Positions 48,466 to 58,759 of a DNA stretch of 64,000 nucleotides are shown one piece after another. A program made the position numbers and the translations under genes. The stretch covers positions 2,046,001-2,110,000 of the forward strand of contig NW_024466413.1 of assembly GCF_017591425.1 (NCBI RefSeq), read 5' to 3'. The stretch is from Ochotona curzoniae (lineage: Eukaryota; Chordata; Mammalia; Lagomorpha; Ochotonidae). Position 1 is the first letter of the stretch; every line of letters begins with the position of its first letter. The notes beneath the pieces were generated by a model. The model saw only the letters and a program-made list of their open reading frames with translations, was not told where the DNA came from and did no database searches.

Positions 48466-48949
48466 TGCCATGTGATCTGAGCCAGTAAGCTCAAATCCAT
48501 CTCCACACATTCGGCTCAAAAGTCATTTTCCACTCATCTTTTCAAACAGCCTCTTCTGAGCACTGCCCCTGCCAGAGATGAATCTGAAGGCTGACATGGT
48601 ATTTTTTCTTCCTATGCATTAATTTTCTAATTTGAAAGTCACATAAAATTTGAGTAGATGCCATAGCTTTCTCTCATTCTGAGAAAACAGATTAATTGCT
48701 ATGGGATAATTAATTTAATTCACTCTGCCAAATTAATTACTATAGGGTCTTCTAAATTTATCATGCCTTACATAGTTGAGAAACAGAATTCTAAATGCGA
48801 AAGAAAAAAGATTCATAAGTAATTCAAAGAAAAATTTACATAGAAGTTACAATCTGATTTTTATTTTTGAACTATCAAGTTTAGTTCACATTTTAAGAAT
48901 CCACTTGATGAGACATTAGCTTGAACTCATGGCTAAAGACTCCAATTAT
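48466..48949. other. No recognisable feature
   Basis: AT-rich DNA with TTAATTAATT-type stretches (48710-48735). No repeat family or exon recognised. Confidence 0.5.
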
Positions 48950-48962
48950 GATATCATGTTTT

Positions 48963-49282
48963 GGGCCTGGTGCCATGGCTTAGCAGCTAAAGTCCTTCCC
49001 TTGAATGCACCGGGACCCCATATGGGCACCAGTTCTAATCCTGGCAACCCTGCTTCCTATCCAGCTCCCTGCTTGTGACTTGGGAAAGCAGTCGAGGACA
49101 ACCCAAAGTCTTGGGACCTGCAGCCATGTGGGAGACCCGGAAGAAACTCCTGGCTTCTGGCTTTGGATAGGCTCAGTTCCGATTTTTGCACTCACTTGAA
49201 AGATGAAAGATCTTCATCTCTGTCTCTCCTGCTCTCTGTAAATCTGCCTCTTCAATAAAAATAATAAATCTTTTTAAAAAAA
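48963..49282 (+). mobile_element. CSINE, sense, 13-bp TSD with one mismatch
   Basis: The head GGGCCTGGTGCCATGGCTTAG is followed by 'gggaccccatatgggcacc', box-B-like GTTCTAATCC, 'gacttgggaaagcagtcgagg', 'gggagacccggaag', 'tctgtctctcctgctctctg' and an AATAAATCTTTTTAAAAAAA tail. TSD: GATATCATGTTTT at 48950-48962 and GATACCATGTTTT at 49283-49295. Confidence 0.95.
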
Positions 49283-49304
49283 GATACCATGTTTTATACT
49301 GCAG

Positions 49305-49530
49305 CACTTGGGCTAAATACTCAGGGCTGGCTCTTTGCCCCAATTTCCTGCCTTTGTGGTCCTGGGAAGAGGTTATAATGTGTCAAGCAGTTGGGTCCCT
49401 GTCTTCTGTGGGAGAGTTCTCTGGCCCCAGGCTTCAACACTGGCCCAGCTGTGGCTCTTGCGGGCCTTGGAGAAGTGGACCTCATTCTTTCCCCTCCCCC
49501 CTCTATTTTTTTCCCAAAAGAAAGCCAATA
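49305..49530 (+). mobile_element. Old CSINE fragment, sense
   Basis: 'gcacttgggctaaatactcagggctgg', 'cctgggaagaggttataatg', 'tcaagcagttgggtccctg', 'ctggccccaggcttcaacactggcccagctgtggctcttg' and 'cattctttcccctcccccc'. C-repeat 3' half, diverged. It directly follows the young SINE at 48963. Confidence 0.65.
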
Positions 49531-50204
49531 AGTTACATCGCTTTGCTATGTAATTCACAGGATCAGTGTTTTGCAACCCAGAAGTGCAGCAGTGTAAACT
49601 AGATCATGTGAATGAGACAACTGATTCCCGTAATTTGCAGCGTTCATGCTGGGAAGGGCTCTTGATGACTGGCAACGTCGCACTATGCTGCTTGTCTAAG
49701 CGTCTCCCGATGTAGAGTAGCTTTGAGATGGGAGGAGGATGATGATTAATCACTGCATATTTTGTTTATATTTTTCTTTAGAAAATAAATTCACGGATGC
49801 ATGGATGTCTGCATTTCTACAATGGAAGAGTTCCTCAGTCTGGATTTAAGATAATAATACATGTTTCTCATGGAAGCTTTGACATTTAATGTGATTATTC
49901 ATTTTATTGTAATTTCATTGGTAATGCTTACAAACTGGCTGATTTTAAACTAGAACAATAATAATTATAAAGCAAAAAGGAAATAAGCTACTTTCAAGTC
50001 TCTTCCCGTGGTAAGCTGGGCTCTGTGGTTTCTCCAGGCACTGGCCGCTGCCTGTTTCCCCCGTTCCACTTTGATAAAATCTTTTCTTCCTCATAGCCAT
50101 ATGCTAACATTGTATGTGCTTGCAATGCTTAGGTGTTCCCTGGAATCCTCACACCTTCTGCCCTGCAAACACACATCATTTCAACTCAGGAAATTACAGT
50201 AAAA
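49531..50204. other. No recognisable feature
   Basis: AT-rich, unique-looking DNA. No exon or repeat recognised. Confidence 0.5.
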
Positions 50205-50516
50205 GAAGGAAAGGAAACGAAAGGAAAGGAAAGGAAAGGAAAGGAAAGGAAAGGAAAGGAAAGGAAAGGAAAGGAAAGGAAAGGAAAGGAAAGGAAAGGA
50301 AAGGAAAGGAAAGGAAAGGAAAGGAAAGGAAAGGAAAGGAAGGGAAGGGAAGGGAAGGGAAGGGAAGGGAAGGGAAGGGAAGGGAAGGGAAGGGAAGGGA
50401 AGGGAAGGGAAGGGAAGGGAAGGGAAGGGAAGGGAAGGGAAGGAAGAGAGAACGAAAGAAAGAGAGAGAGAAAGAAAGAAAGAGAAAGAGAGAAAGAAAG
50501 AGAAAGAGAAAGAGAT
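50205..50516. repeat. Purine pentanucleotide tract: (GGAAA)n then (GGGAA)n then GA-rich
   Basis: A perfect run of about 24 AAAGG-type pentamers fills 50221-50340, preceded by a few imperfect ones. At 50341 the unit changes to GGGAA and runs perfectly for about 20 copies to 50440. The tract then decays into GAAA/GA repeats to 50516. The plus strand is wholly purine for over 300 bp, which makes the long lysine/glutamate-rich ORFs here meaningless. Confidence 0.98.
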
Positions 50517-50564
50517 TAGTTCTTCCTTATATTTTCCTATAAAACATGAATTTGATTACTTAGA

Positions 50565-50690
50565 GAAGATGTTTTTAAAAGCTCTTTTATTTTTGTGAAT
50601 CGCAGAGTTACAGAGAGAGAGAACCCCCACAAATGCCAGGGCTGTAAGGAGGCCAGGCTGCGCCAGGCTTCAGCATCCACCAGCACATGT
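50565..50690 (-). mobile_element. CSINE 3'-part fragment, antisense
   Basis: 'tttttaaaagctcttttatttttgtg', 'cgcagagttacagagagagagaa', 'acccccacaaatgccagggctg' and 'caggctgcgccaggcttcagc' match the tail, A/G-rich and middle parts of an antisense C repeat. The head is missing. The array of composite repeat copy 2 begins where it ends. Confidence 0.6.
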
Positions 50691-52560
50691 AAAGGCTGGG
50701 ACTGAGGGAAGACCTTGCCAAGAAAGGCCACAGCGCCCACTGGCACACATAAAATCTGGGGATGGGAGCAGGATGGGTGGGAGGACTTGGGGAACTCCCC
50801 TGCTAGGTTATAGCTCCTGCTGGGGAACATGAGAGCTTGGGCTGGGGGTGGGTCACATCAGGCAAAGGTATAGCACTCATTAGCATATACGTGGGCTGGA
50901 TCTGGGGGCAGGCTGGGATGGGCCAGGCTACAGGTTCTGCTACCTGTATCTGCTAGCATGCATGAGAGCCAGGGTAGGGTATGGGACATGCCAATCTGGG
51001 CTGGGCTACAACATCCAATATTGAGAGTTGACTGGATGAAGGCCAGGAGGGATGTGTCAAAGTGCCCACGGACAGGTACAAGACCCTTGGCTGGGGACAG
51101 GCCTTCTAGGCAAACTTTGGGGACTCCCCTGCTATGGAGTGAGAAAGGGGCAATCTGAGCCAAGATGTAGCATCTGTCAATGAATGCTGAGATGTGGTGG
51201 ATCATACTAGACTGGGACACAGCACCTGCCTGCATGTAGAAGACTCAGGGTTGGGAACTGTCCTAGCAGGAATTCATTGGGAACTCACCAGTTAGGGAAA
51301 CTGCTTCCACTGGTGAACATGAGAGCTGGGAGTTAGGGTCAGCCAGCTATGGCAGGACTGTAGCACCTATTGGCTGGCATGTGAGCTGGGTCTAGGAATG
51401 AGCCAAGCTGAGGTAGGCTACCACAACCATTGGTATATGCACAAACAAGAATGGGTGTGAACCAGCTAGGACTAGGCTGTAACACCCACTAGCAATGCCA
51501 GAACTGGATATGAGTCCTATTAGGCTGGACCACAATATTGCCTGGGAATTGCCAGATCTGAATGCAAGGAAACTGTGGTCACTGCTCTAATAAGCTACAT
51601 CTCCCACTGGTTAGCATGAGACCCAAGGCTTGGGGCAGACCAGACAAGTCAAGGCTACAGCACCTTCTGTGATGTGTGGGTTGGGGTTGGGAGTGGGTCG
51701 AGGTGAGCTAATCTGTAGCACCATGGATATGACACAGAGAGGGATAGGCTATAGCACGTGCTGGCATGCACAAAAGCCAGGTTGGGTGGGAACCTGGTGG
51801 GGCAACTGTGGGTTGCCTCAACTAGGCTGTGGAATCTGCTGCTTGCATGAAAGTGGTCTGGGCTGGACTAGGCTGCATCGCCTGTTGGTTCATGTGAGAG
51901 ACTCGTGTGAGAGATGGGGCTGGTAGCAGAACTGACTAGATGCTGCATCCAGTAGTATTGGCTGCTGCAAGTGACAGCCCAAACCTGACCTTGAAATAGC
52001 TGACACAAAAGAGGCAAGTCAGGTCACCTCAAGTGAGATTTCTGAAGGGACTCAAATCTCAGCACAGGGGAAATGACAAGTTACGTAGTTAAAGCATCAG
52101 GACCAGGCCTCCTCAGCTCTTGATGCCTTTGCTATGTTCAGCATGCCTAGATGCTGCCTTGTCAGAATATGGAAGGCAGAACAGTTTGGACAACTCTCTT
52201 GGCCAACCTTTTCAAAAAATGTCTTGGTGTGTAAATGCAATAAAGCGGACTTCATCAGACAATGGATGCTGGAAAAGTTTTCTCAACCCTGGCGCAGCGA
52301 AGCTGACATTGCCTCAGAACTGTCAAAACCACTCAGGCAGCACTCTCAGGACAGTCTTCCCCACATTGTGGTGTCTCCAGCATCATCAAAGGACCATTTC
52401 CTATCCCCAGGAAACAGAATGCCACCATCTTCCCCCTCAGTGGACACAGGAAAATTGAAACATTTGTCCTACCCCACTTCCTCTATACCTCCATCCTCCA
52501 CACCCTACTCAGAGTTCCACATGGGTGTACCTCCCTCTGCACTAAGTAAGGTTTGGCTTT
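50690..52560 (+). repeat. Composite repeat copy 2: diverged ~60-bp array plus conserved tail
   Basis: From about 50700 to 52080 I count roughly 20 diverged units of 50-80 bp, each with a core like GGCTACAGCACCYRCTGGCATG followed by '..gagagctggg..tggg..'. Good examples start near 50867, 51363, 51420, 51661 and 51745. Positions 52090-52560 are the single-copy tail, aligning as reverse complement with 44560-44990. The tail frame (52120-52458) contains WKSFLNPGAAK, similar to a minus-strand frame in copy 1. Orientation is opposite to copies 1 and 3. Confidence 0.75.
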
Positions 52561-53145
52561 TCTGATACAATCATCACATTTTCTACTTGTGAGAGAAACA
52601 CGTTAGTCAGATTTGAAGCCTTTAGAAGAGTCCTCAGTGAACTGGAGTGTAGACCTGCATTGGGCTCTTCTCTAGCCAAGTTTCCTATACTCTCCATTCT
52701 ATTTGTTCATGGTGACAGCAGCCTCACTGTGCCTCCGGGTTTTGACTGTGACACTTGGATCTGAGACATGTGTGGTTGAGTTAGGTGCTTTCCCTGTAGC
52801 AAAGAGTTGTACTGCAGGTTTCTGGTATGGCAGATGAAGTCTGAAAGACAATTTATCCAGGGTAGAAGAAGGGAAGAAGGCAACAGTGCTGAAAACACCC
52901 AGCGGGTGACAATGCCGCAAGTTTCAGATGAACCGCCAGGTCCTTCTCCAACAGGTGTTCCAGTGCAAGCAATGGTTCCAAACCAGACCTGTCTCCCAGC
53001 ACTTGTGGGTGAAGTGATTGGCAGAAGGGGGAAGAGCACAGCTCCACTAACCTAGTGTGGATGCTGAGTAGAAGGAGACGTGCAAGAGGCATTGGATCAC
53101 GTTGTGCTTTGCTCATGTGGGCCTGTCTTCTATGTTTCAATGACC
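52561..53145. other. No recognisable feature
   Basis: Moderate-GC, unique-looking sequence between composite repeat copy 2 and an L1 end. Overlapping ORFs on both strands have no recognisable domain. It could belong to either neighbouring element. Confidence 0.45.
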
Positions 53146-53690
53146 TGTACGAACATCTTAAACATGTGGTATCTAATCTTTTGGGATTCGCTCATTTCCC
53201 TTAGCATTATAGTTTCCAGTTGTGCCCATTTAGCCACAAAGAACTGCATTTTGTTTTTTTTAATAGCTGAGTAGTATTCCATGGAGTAGATGAACCAAAG
53301 CTTTCTTATCCAATCTTCTGCTGATGGGCATTTCGGTTGCTTCCATGTTTTCGCAATTACTGATTGTGCTGCAATGAACATAGGGGTGCATGTTGGTTTG
53401 TCGTAAAACAGGTGTTTTGGATATATTCCTAGGAGTGCTATTGCTGGGTCATATGGTATGCAGATTTTGAGTTGTTTGAGTGTTCTCCAGACTGATTTCC
53501 ATAAAGGCTGTACCAATTTGCAGCTCCACCAGCAGTGGAGTAGGGTTCCCTTTTCCCCGCATCCTCGCCAGCAAGCGTCGTTGGTGTTCTTGTTTATGTG
53601 GGCCAATCTTACTGGTGTTAGGTGGTACCTCATCGATGTTTTAATTTGGATTTCCCTTATTGCTACATCTTCTTTCATATGTGAGTTACT
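53130..53690 (-). pseudogene. L1 ORF2 C-terminal fragment with intact frame
   Basis: The minus-strand frame 53759-53130 is open for 209 codons. Residues from about 31 on match the L1 ORF2 C-terminus: IREIQIKTSMRYHLTPVRL, the cysteine-rich [50 protein letters not shown] and EYYSAIKKNKM. The first ~30 residues come from unrelated flanking DNA. The family product is the endonuclease/reverse transcriptase of LINE-1; reverse transcriptase and endonuclease are missing here, so it is 5'-truncated and inert. The open frame and clear similarity to the copy at 12085-12650 suggest a relatively young insertion. No A-rich tail or TSD was found on its 3' side. Confidence 0.9.
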
Positions 53691-54499
53691 GCATGCAACA
53701 TCATGCCTGAAATGACTCCACAAAACCCATGCACTATAAGCATCTTTTGCATTGTTCATTGAATATTTGGGGTAGAATCAAAGGAAAGACAGAAAGGAGA
53801 TAAACCAAAAGGCCAAGCATAAGAAAGCAGACATCACTGAGAAGCAGTGGCATTGGTGGTATTAGGCCCAGCTCTTCATCAGTGTGATGGACAACTGTGG
53901 AAGTTTTCTCAAACGAGAAGTGCAGTCTTCTTTTCAGCAAAGGAAAGAGTTTCCCCCCACACTCCTTTCAGCCAAGTCACTGCCTGTCTCACACGGATGG
54001 TGAGCTGTTAAGTAGTGTTACACACTTAGGAATCCTTCAGGGCCACGTTGTTGTTAGGGGAAAACGAAGGTGTGTGTACCTGTCTGTGCATTTGCACGTG
54101 TGTATCTAAGTGTCCCTCGTTTGTTAGACCGTGTATGCATTCCAGACTTCCAACATTGATGCCTTGCTGAGTTTTTGACTTGAATACTAGAAATCTTTCT
54201 CCCTCTTCTGTGTTGCTAAACATTCCCTGGTCCAACTTCTAAGCACATTTTAAGCCATTTCCTTCTCCACATTTCTGTTGCCTGCGTCAGAGATCGCAGA
54301 GTGTTAGTGCTGGCATTTCTGATTCTCCATGTTCCTGACTAAACATGCTCCATTGATTTACAAGCTGTTGCTACAGAATCATGTTTATAGTAATAAAGAA
54401 TCGTCTTCTAGGCGTGGTTATTCTCTACCGATTATTTACTGCTTCCCAGGGCAGTCTTTCTCCTATAATCTCCACAGTAAATCAGATGGCACGTCCTGG
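53691..54499. other. No recognisable feature
   Basis: Unique-looking DNA. No exon or repeat recognised. Confidence 0.5.
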
Positions 54500-55400
54500 G
54501 GATTCTCCCTCCTAAATAGCTCTTGGCAGTGCCCCCACCCAACCCTGCTGCATCTTTCTCCTGTGGTGTAGCATTGGTGCTGGTCTTCATTCTTCCTACA
54601 TTGAACACGCACCAAAGATCCTAAATCCACCTCAATAATTTATCCTGCTACTCTTTTCACTGCTTCCAGAGTTATTATGCTTATTCCTAACATGAAAATA
54701 GCATTTTGCCCGACCTTGTTTGGCTTATAACTTTCAGTGATGCCAAGTGGCCATTAAGACAGATTCCAAATGCTTGCCAACTAGTTGTATTCTAGATCAA
54801 TAATGGTTCTTTATTTTTAATATTGTTACTAGTATTAACAAAAATAGCTACAAACTAGAGCTACCCTTGTGCCCATGTCTTAAGTCGCTTATTGCATGCA
54901 TGAAAACCCAAGGAGACATCTGTTGTACTATGATGAGAAAATGAGCCTCATAAACTTCAAACTAATTCCCCATGCCATCCAGCCAGCCACAGGTAAGCAG
55001 TTCCTCTCATCCATGCCATGAGAGCCAGTGTGTGTTCCATAGTCTTGTACCCCTTCCTGTGCATCTTTGTAACCTAAATTCTGGTTCCCTCTTGTTCCTT
55101 GACCCATACCTCAACTATGCAATACAGTTGGATTATAACACACACACCCCTTGCTCTTCTTCCCAATTTTTTATATCTTACCCTCCATTTCTGAGACTGT
55201 CATGTATTCCTTCTCACTTGTAACATGGCTTTCCTTCATCTTCAGTTCATCCATGTCTTGCAGCACGCTAGCATTGCTCACAAGCTCCCTCTGCCTCTCC
55301 ATGTCCTTGGAAGTCTACGCTGCAGATTCTAGTTCTGTGGGTTTTAATCCAATGTTTGCATCTAGGCTCGAGAGCAACATTTATCTTTAGTTTCCCTGTC
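54500..55400 (+). mobile_element. Possible L2 fragment(s), sense
   Basis: 'cctgctactcttttcactgcttcc', 'ttataactttcagtgatgccaagtggcc', 'cagattccaaatgcttgcc' and then C/T-rich text such as 'ttgctcttcttcccaatt' and 'ctccctctgcctctccatg' recall the order of the L2 3' region (cttcccatTGCC, aaagtCCAAAct, gccCTCTGCCT). Very diverged; low confidence. Confidence 0.35.
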
Positions 55401-55724
55401 TTCAAGCATCATTACCTGCTTTGCATATTAGACTGATGCTGATCTGCAAGAACAGGATAGAAAGTAATTCACTGGTTTCTGTTTTCTGAAAAAGATTGTG
55501 AAGCATGGTGGCTTTGTTAAAAGTGAAAAAAGTCTCAAGTGAATTTAACTGGGTCTAGTACTTTCTTTAGAAATCTTACCAATTTGTGGTTCAATTAACT
55601 GAATGAATTCAAGGGAAATATTTTATGTATCTCCCTTGTGTTGTTTTTTTGGTGTATGTGTATGACAAAAAATTTTGTCTGTATTGTCCAAGTTATAAAA
55701 TATGGGTCTTGCTCTTGTTATTTG

Positions 55725-56035
55725 GTAATCTCTTTTATTTATTTGAAAAATGAGAGAAAGAGTGAGAGAGAGAGAGAGAGAGATGCTACCCACAGGTTAC
55801 TCCTCGATTGTCTGCAATTGCAAGGGTTAGACCAAGGAAAAAATCGTCAGGAACTTAATTTATATTCCTTAGATGAGTATTAGGAATCCAAGTACTGGAG
55901 CTATCACTTGCTCCCTGCCATGGCGTGAATTATCAGGAATGTGGAGTCAGTCACCAGAGCCAGGTGTCCAATCCCAATATGATGGAACAATGTCACATTT
56001 GACAACTTCCCCTGTTGGCCCTACCCCCTTAATTA
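55725..56035 (-). mobile_element. Old CSINE, antisense
   Basis: 'tcttttatttatttgaaaaatgagagaaag', (GA)n at 55762-55784, 'gctacccacaggttactcc', 'tctgcaattgcaagggttag', 'aatccaagtactggagctatc', 'cttgctccctgccatgg', 'ccaggtgtccaatcccaatatgatgg' and a head complement. Rabbit-type C repeat, heavily diverged. Confidence 0.7.
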
Positions 56036-56149
56036 ACCACACATTATTATTGTTTTTTTCAAATTTCAAATATTAGAAGCATGTTTTCTCTCTTTCTCTT
56101 GGATAACCTGGTTAGGAATTTATCATTTTTGTAGCCATACTATAAATTC

Positions 56150-56760
56150 CTCAAATTATTGCTTAAGTGTTTCTTCCAGCTTTAGGTTTTTAGCTATAAA
56201 TCCGGTGGTCCCTTTGGATCCACTTCTCTCCAGTGGCAGTTGACCCTGAACTCTCAGTTCAGGCTCAGTCCAAGATGATGTGTTAATTTCTGTTTTTAAC
56301 ATGTTGCTGTTGTTAGGACTAAACTGTTCCTTTCCAAGTACTTCACATGCCAGGTTGGAACAGAAAAGCTTGCTTGTCCGTTCAGACCCCATGGAGGAGC
56401 TGAGAGTCACAGCACGAGTGGGCGTCTTCTCTCCCACTTGCACAGCTACAAAAGGGGCCCAGCATAGTGCACAACGCTCTATAGTTCACACAGATGTCTT
56501 TATATGCTTTCACTCTGAGTGTGCAACTCCTCCTCACCCTGTGGGGACTTTGCTGCTCGAGGTGCACCGGTGGCCTTTGTCTACCAAGGCTCCCTTGTCT
56601 GTATGGAGCGCCAGGGGCAGTTTGAACTTTGTTCTCACAGTCAGACAGCCATATTTATATGGTTATGGACTATTACTCTGCTATCTGTGGTGAAATATCC
56701 ACTCCCAGTGTCCCTGCTGGGTGAAAATGAGCTCTGAACTTCACTCAAACTGTGATCCTG
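56150..56760. other. Unclassified GC-richer segment
   Basis: It stands out from AT-rich neighbours by base composition and by holding open frames on both strands (plus 56280-56693, 137 codons; minus 56156-56443). I recognise no protein domain. It could be part of an LTR or an L1 5' region, but no boundary, TSD or diagnostic motif supports either. Confidence 0.35.
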
Positions 56761-57034
56761 CTGTCTGGTCCCTTTCTGCCGTGCTCCTCCATTCCTTTGT
56801 CACCCCCTACCCCAACTCCTAGAAACCCTTCTTCACCATATCACTCTGGACCTTTGGCTCAGTGTGTTCCGTATAGTCCACACTTAAGTGAAAATGTGTG
56901 TGTCATAATGCATTTAAGAAATCAATCTGACACTGAGTGCTGCTTCTCCTATATTTATTGAAATATCCAATGTTCATGTCCAAATCAGAACGATGGATCT
57001 GAATCCTGGCATGTCTTCTGGTCACAGTTTCCTA

Positions 57035-57238
57035 GTGACATGCATCCTGGGAGGCAGCTATCGTGGCTCATGTTTGGGGGGCTCAGCCATCCACATACAA
57101 GACCTGGACTGTGCTTTCTGCTGGCCTCGACCTGGCCATGGCCTGGTTGCTATAGCACTTGAGAGTGAAATGCCAATTAGATGAAAGACTTTCTTTCATC
57201 TGTCTATCTGCCTTTGAAATAACTGAAAACAAGTAAAT
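57035..57238 (+). mobile_element. Old CSINE (3' part), sense
   Basis: 'gacatgcatcctgggaggcagc', 'ggctcatgtttggggggctc', 'catccacatacaagacctggactgtg', 'cctcgacctggccatggcctggttgctatagc', 'gaaagactttctttcatctgtctatctgcctttg' and AAGTAAATAAAAT. Head-less C-repeat subtype, as at 42790. Confidence 0.78.
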
Positions 57239-58759
57239 AAAATATGTAAAATCAGAATTGTCCTTTAATGTGTAGAAACATTTTGGATTAAAAACCAGAA
57301 AGTCTGTATGACTCATTGCATATTTGGTTGAAAACAACGTGACACATATCTGGCTGATATTTGTTAAGTCTAATAAAACGAATCAAATAATTTGTTTGAT
57401 TATGCAGATGGTCATAATTTTGTCTAATAAATTATTTATCTGATAATTATTAATAGATTTAATCTAAATATTGCAAGTAAATCATTTTCACATTTTCATC
57501 TCAATATTTCCATGCTGATTCATACCTGAGATATGGCATCAACATGTTATTTGCACACTCTCCCTTAAAAGTGTGCTTATAATCATCAATGAAATGCGTG
57601 GAAGCATGGGTAAGATTAATATATTTGAACCTGTTAATAATATTTTAAGTAGAAATTTCTGGATGATGAATTGTAACCACAAATTGGCAGTCTCACTCCA
57701 AAAACCCACACAAATGGTGCTGATAAAGCTAAATAGTAGCTATCTCCAATATCTGAATACTTAATATGTTTGAAAATGTAAACAATCACTCTCACCAACT
57801 ACTACTGCTTGGTAGTTGCAAAGTGATATTCCTCTGGGCTAAGAGAAGTCACAACAGTGAATAATCCAGGACTGAAATCACCAAGCCGGTGAATGCCAGC
57901 AAACTCAGGGAGAGGCAAGTGCTGGGACATGGAGACAGCTAATGGAAAACTCACATTCCTCCTGAAAAAGAAGAATGTATTGGTTCCCAACAGAGTCAGT
58001 TATAGTCAATTGTCAGGGATGTTTTATTTGCAGAGCCCCAAATGTCAGGACACAGCAAACCATGCTGGGCCGCACCCAGAAGCACTAGAAGGAGACAGAA
58101 TAGACAAGCGAAGTACAAGGACTGTGGGCTTTCCCGCGGCTTCTTTGGGAAAGGTGGAGCTAAGCGATAAACTGCTTCAGGACTGAGTGCTGGGTATTGA
58201 AGGTGTCACTGGTTTTCTGGTGCCTGGCACCTGGCCCTGGGAGACTAAGAAAGAGGAGTGATCTCGGAGTCTGGGCTCTGGGTAGATTCATTTGCGTCAG
58301 AAACTTGTGCTCTTGGGCCAGCTAGCCAGCTAGCTAAGAACTTGCCAACCCTGGAAAGAGTAATTCCTACCCAGAGAGACCTCTAAGGCCAAAGCAAATA
58401 AACAAAAAACACAATTACCACACTAACACTTTTCTCTAACCGTGTGTTGCCATTTGAGAAGTAGGTTGCAATGACTGGTCTCCTGATGTTTGAAGGAAAC
58501 AAGAAATTCAGCTTTTCATGCAGAAACTCGACGTCAGCAATTAATGGATTAAAAATAGAAATGCTAATAAAAATATTGATGTGTCCTAACACAATATTTC
58601 CTCCATTTGAGTTCCCTGTTGTTTATAAGTTGTCTAAGGCAGCCAACTTCCAGACATGTATTAGATGCTATCAGAGTATAATTAAGAAGGAGCGTTGGGA
58701 CTGGATCTGTGGTAGTGTGGGAAGCTGTGACATTGAAAAGTCATGCTTGAGTTACCTCT
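57239..58759. other. No gene recognised
   Basis: AT-rich unique-looking DNA with TTTAATCTAAAT-type stretches. GCTAGCCAGCTAGCT at 58321-58335 is a small palindrome-like motif. No exon recognised. Confidence 0.5.

Noticed and set aside
50114..50542. Lysine/glutamate/arginine-rich ORFs of 128-142 codons
   Set aside because: Pure translation of the GGAAA/GGGAA tract.
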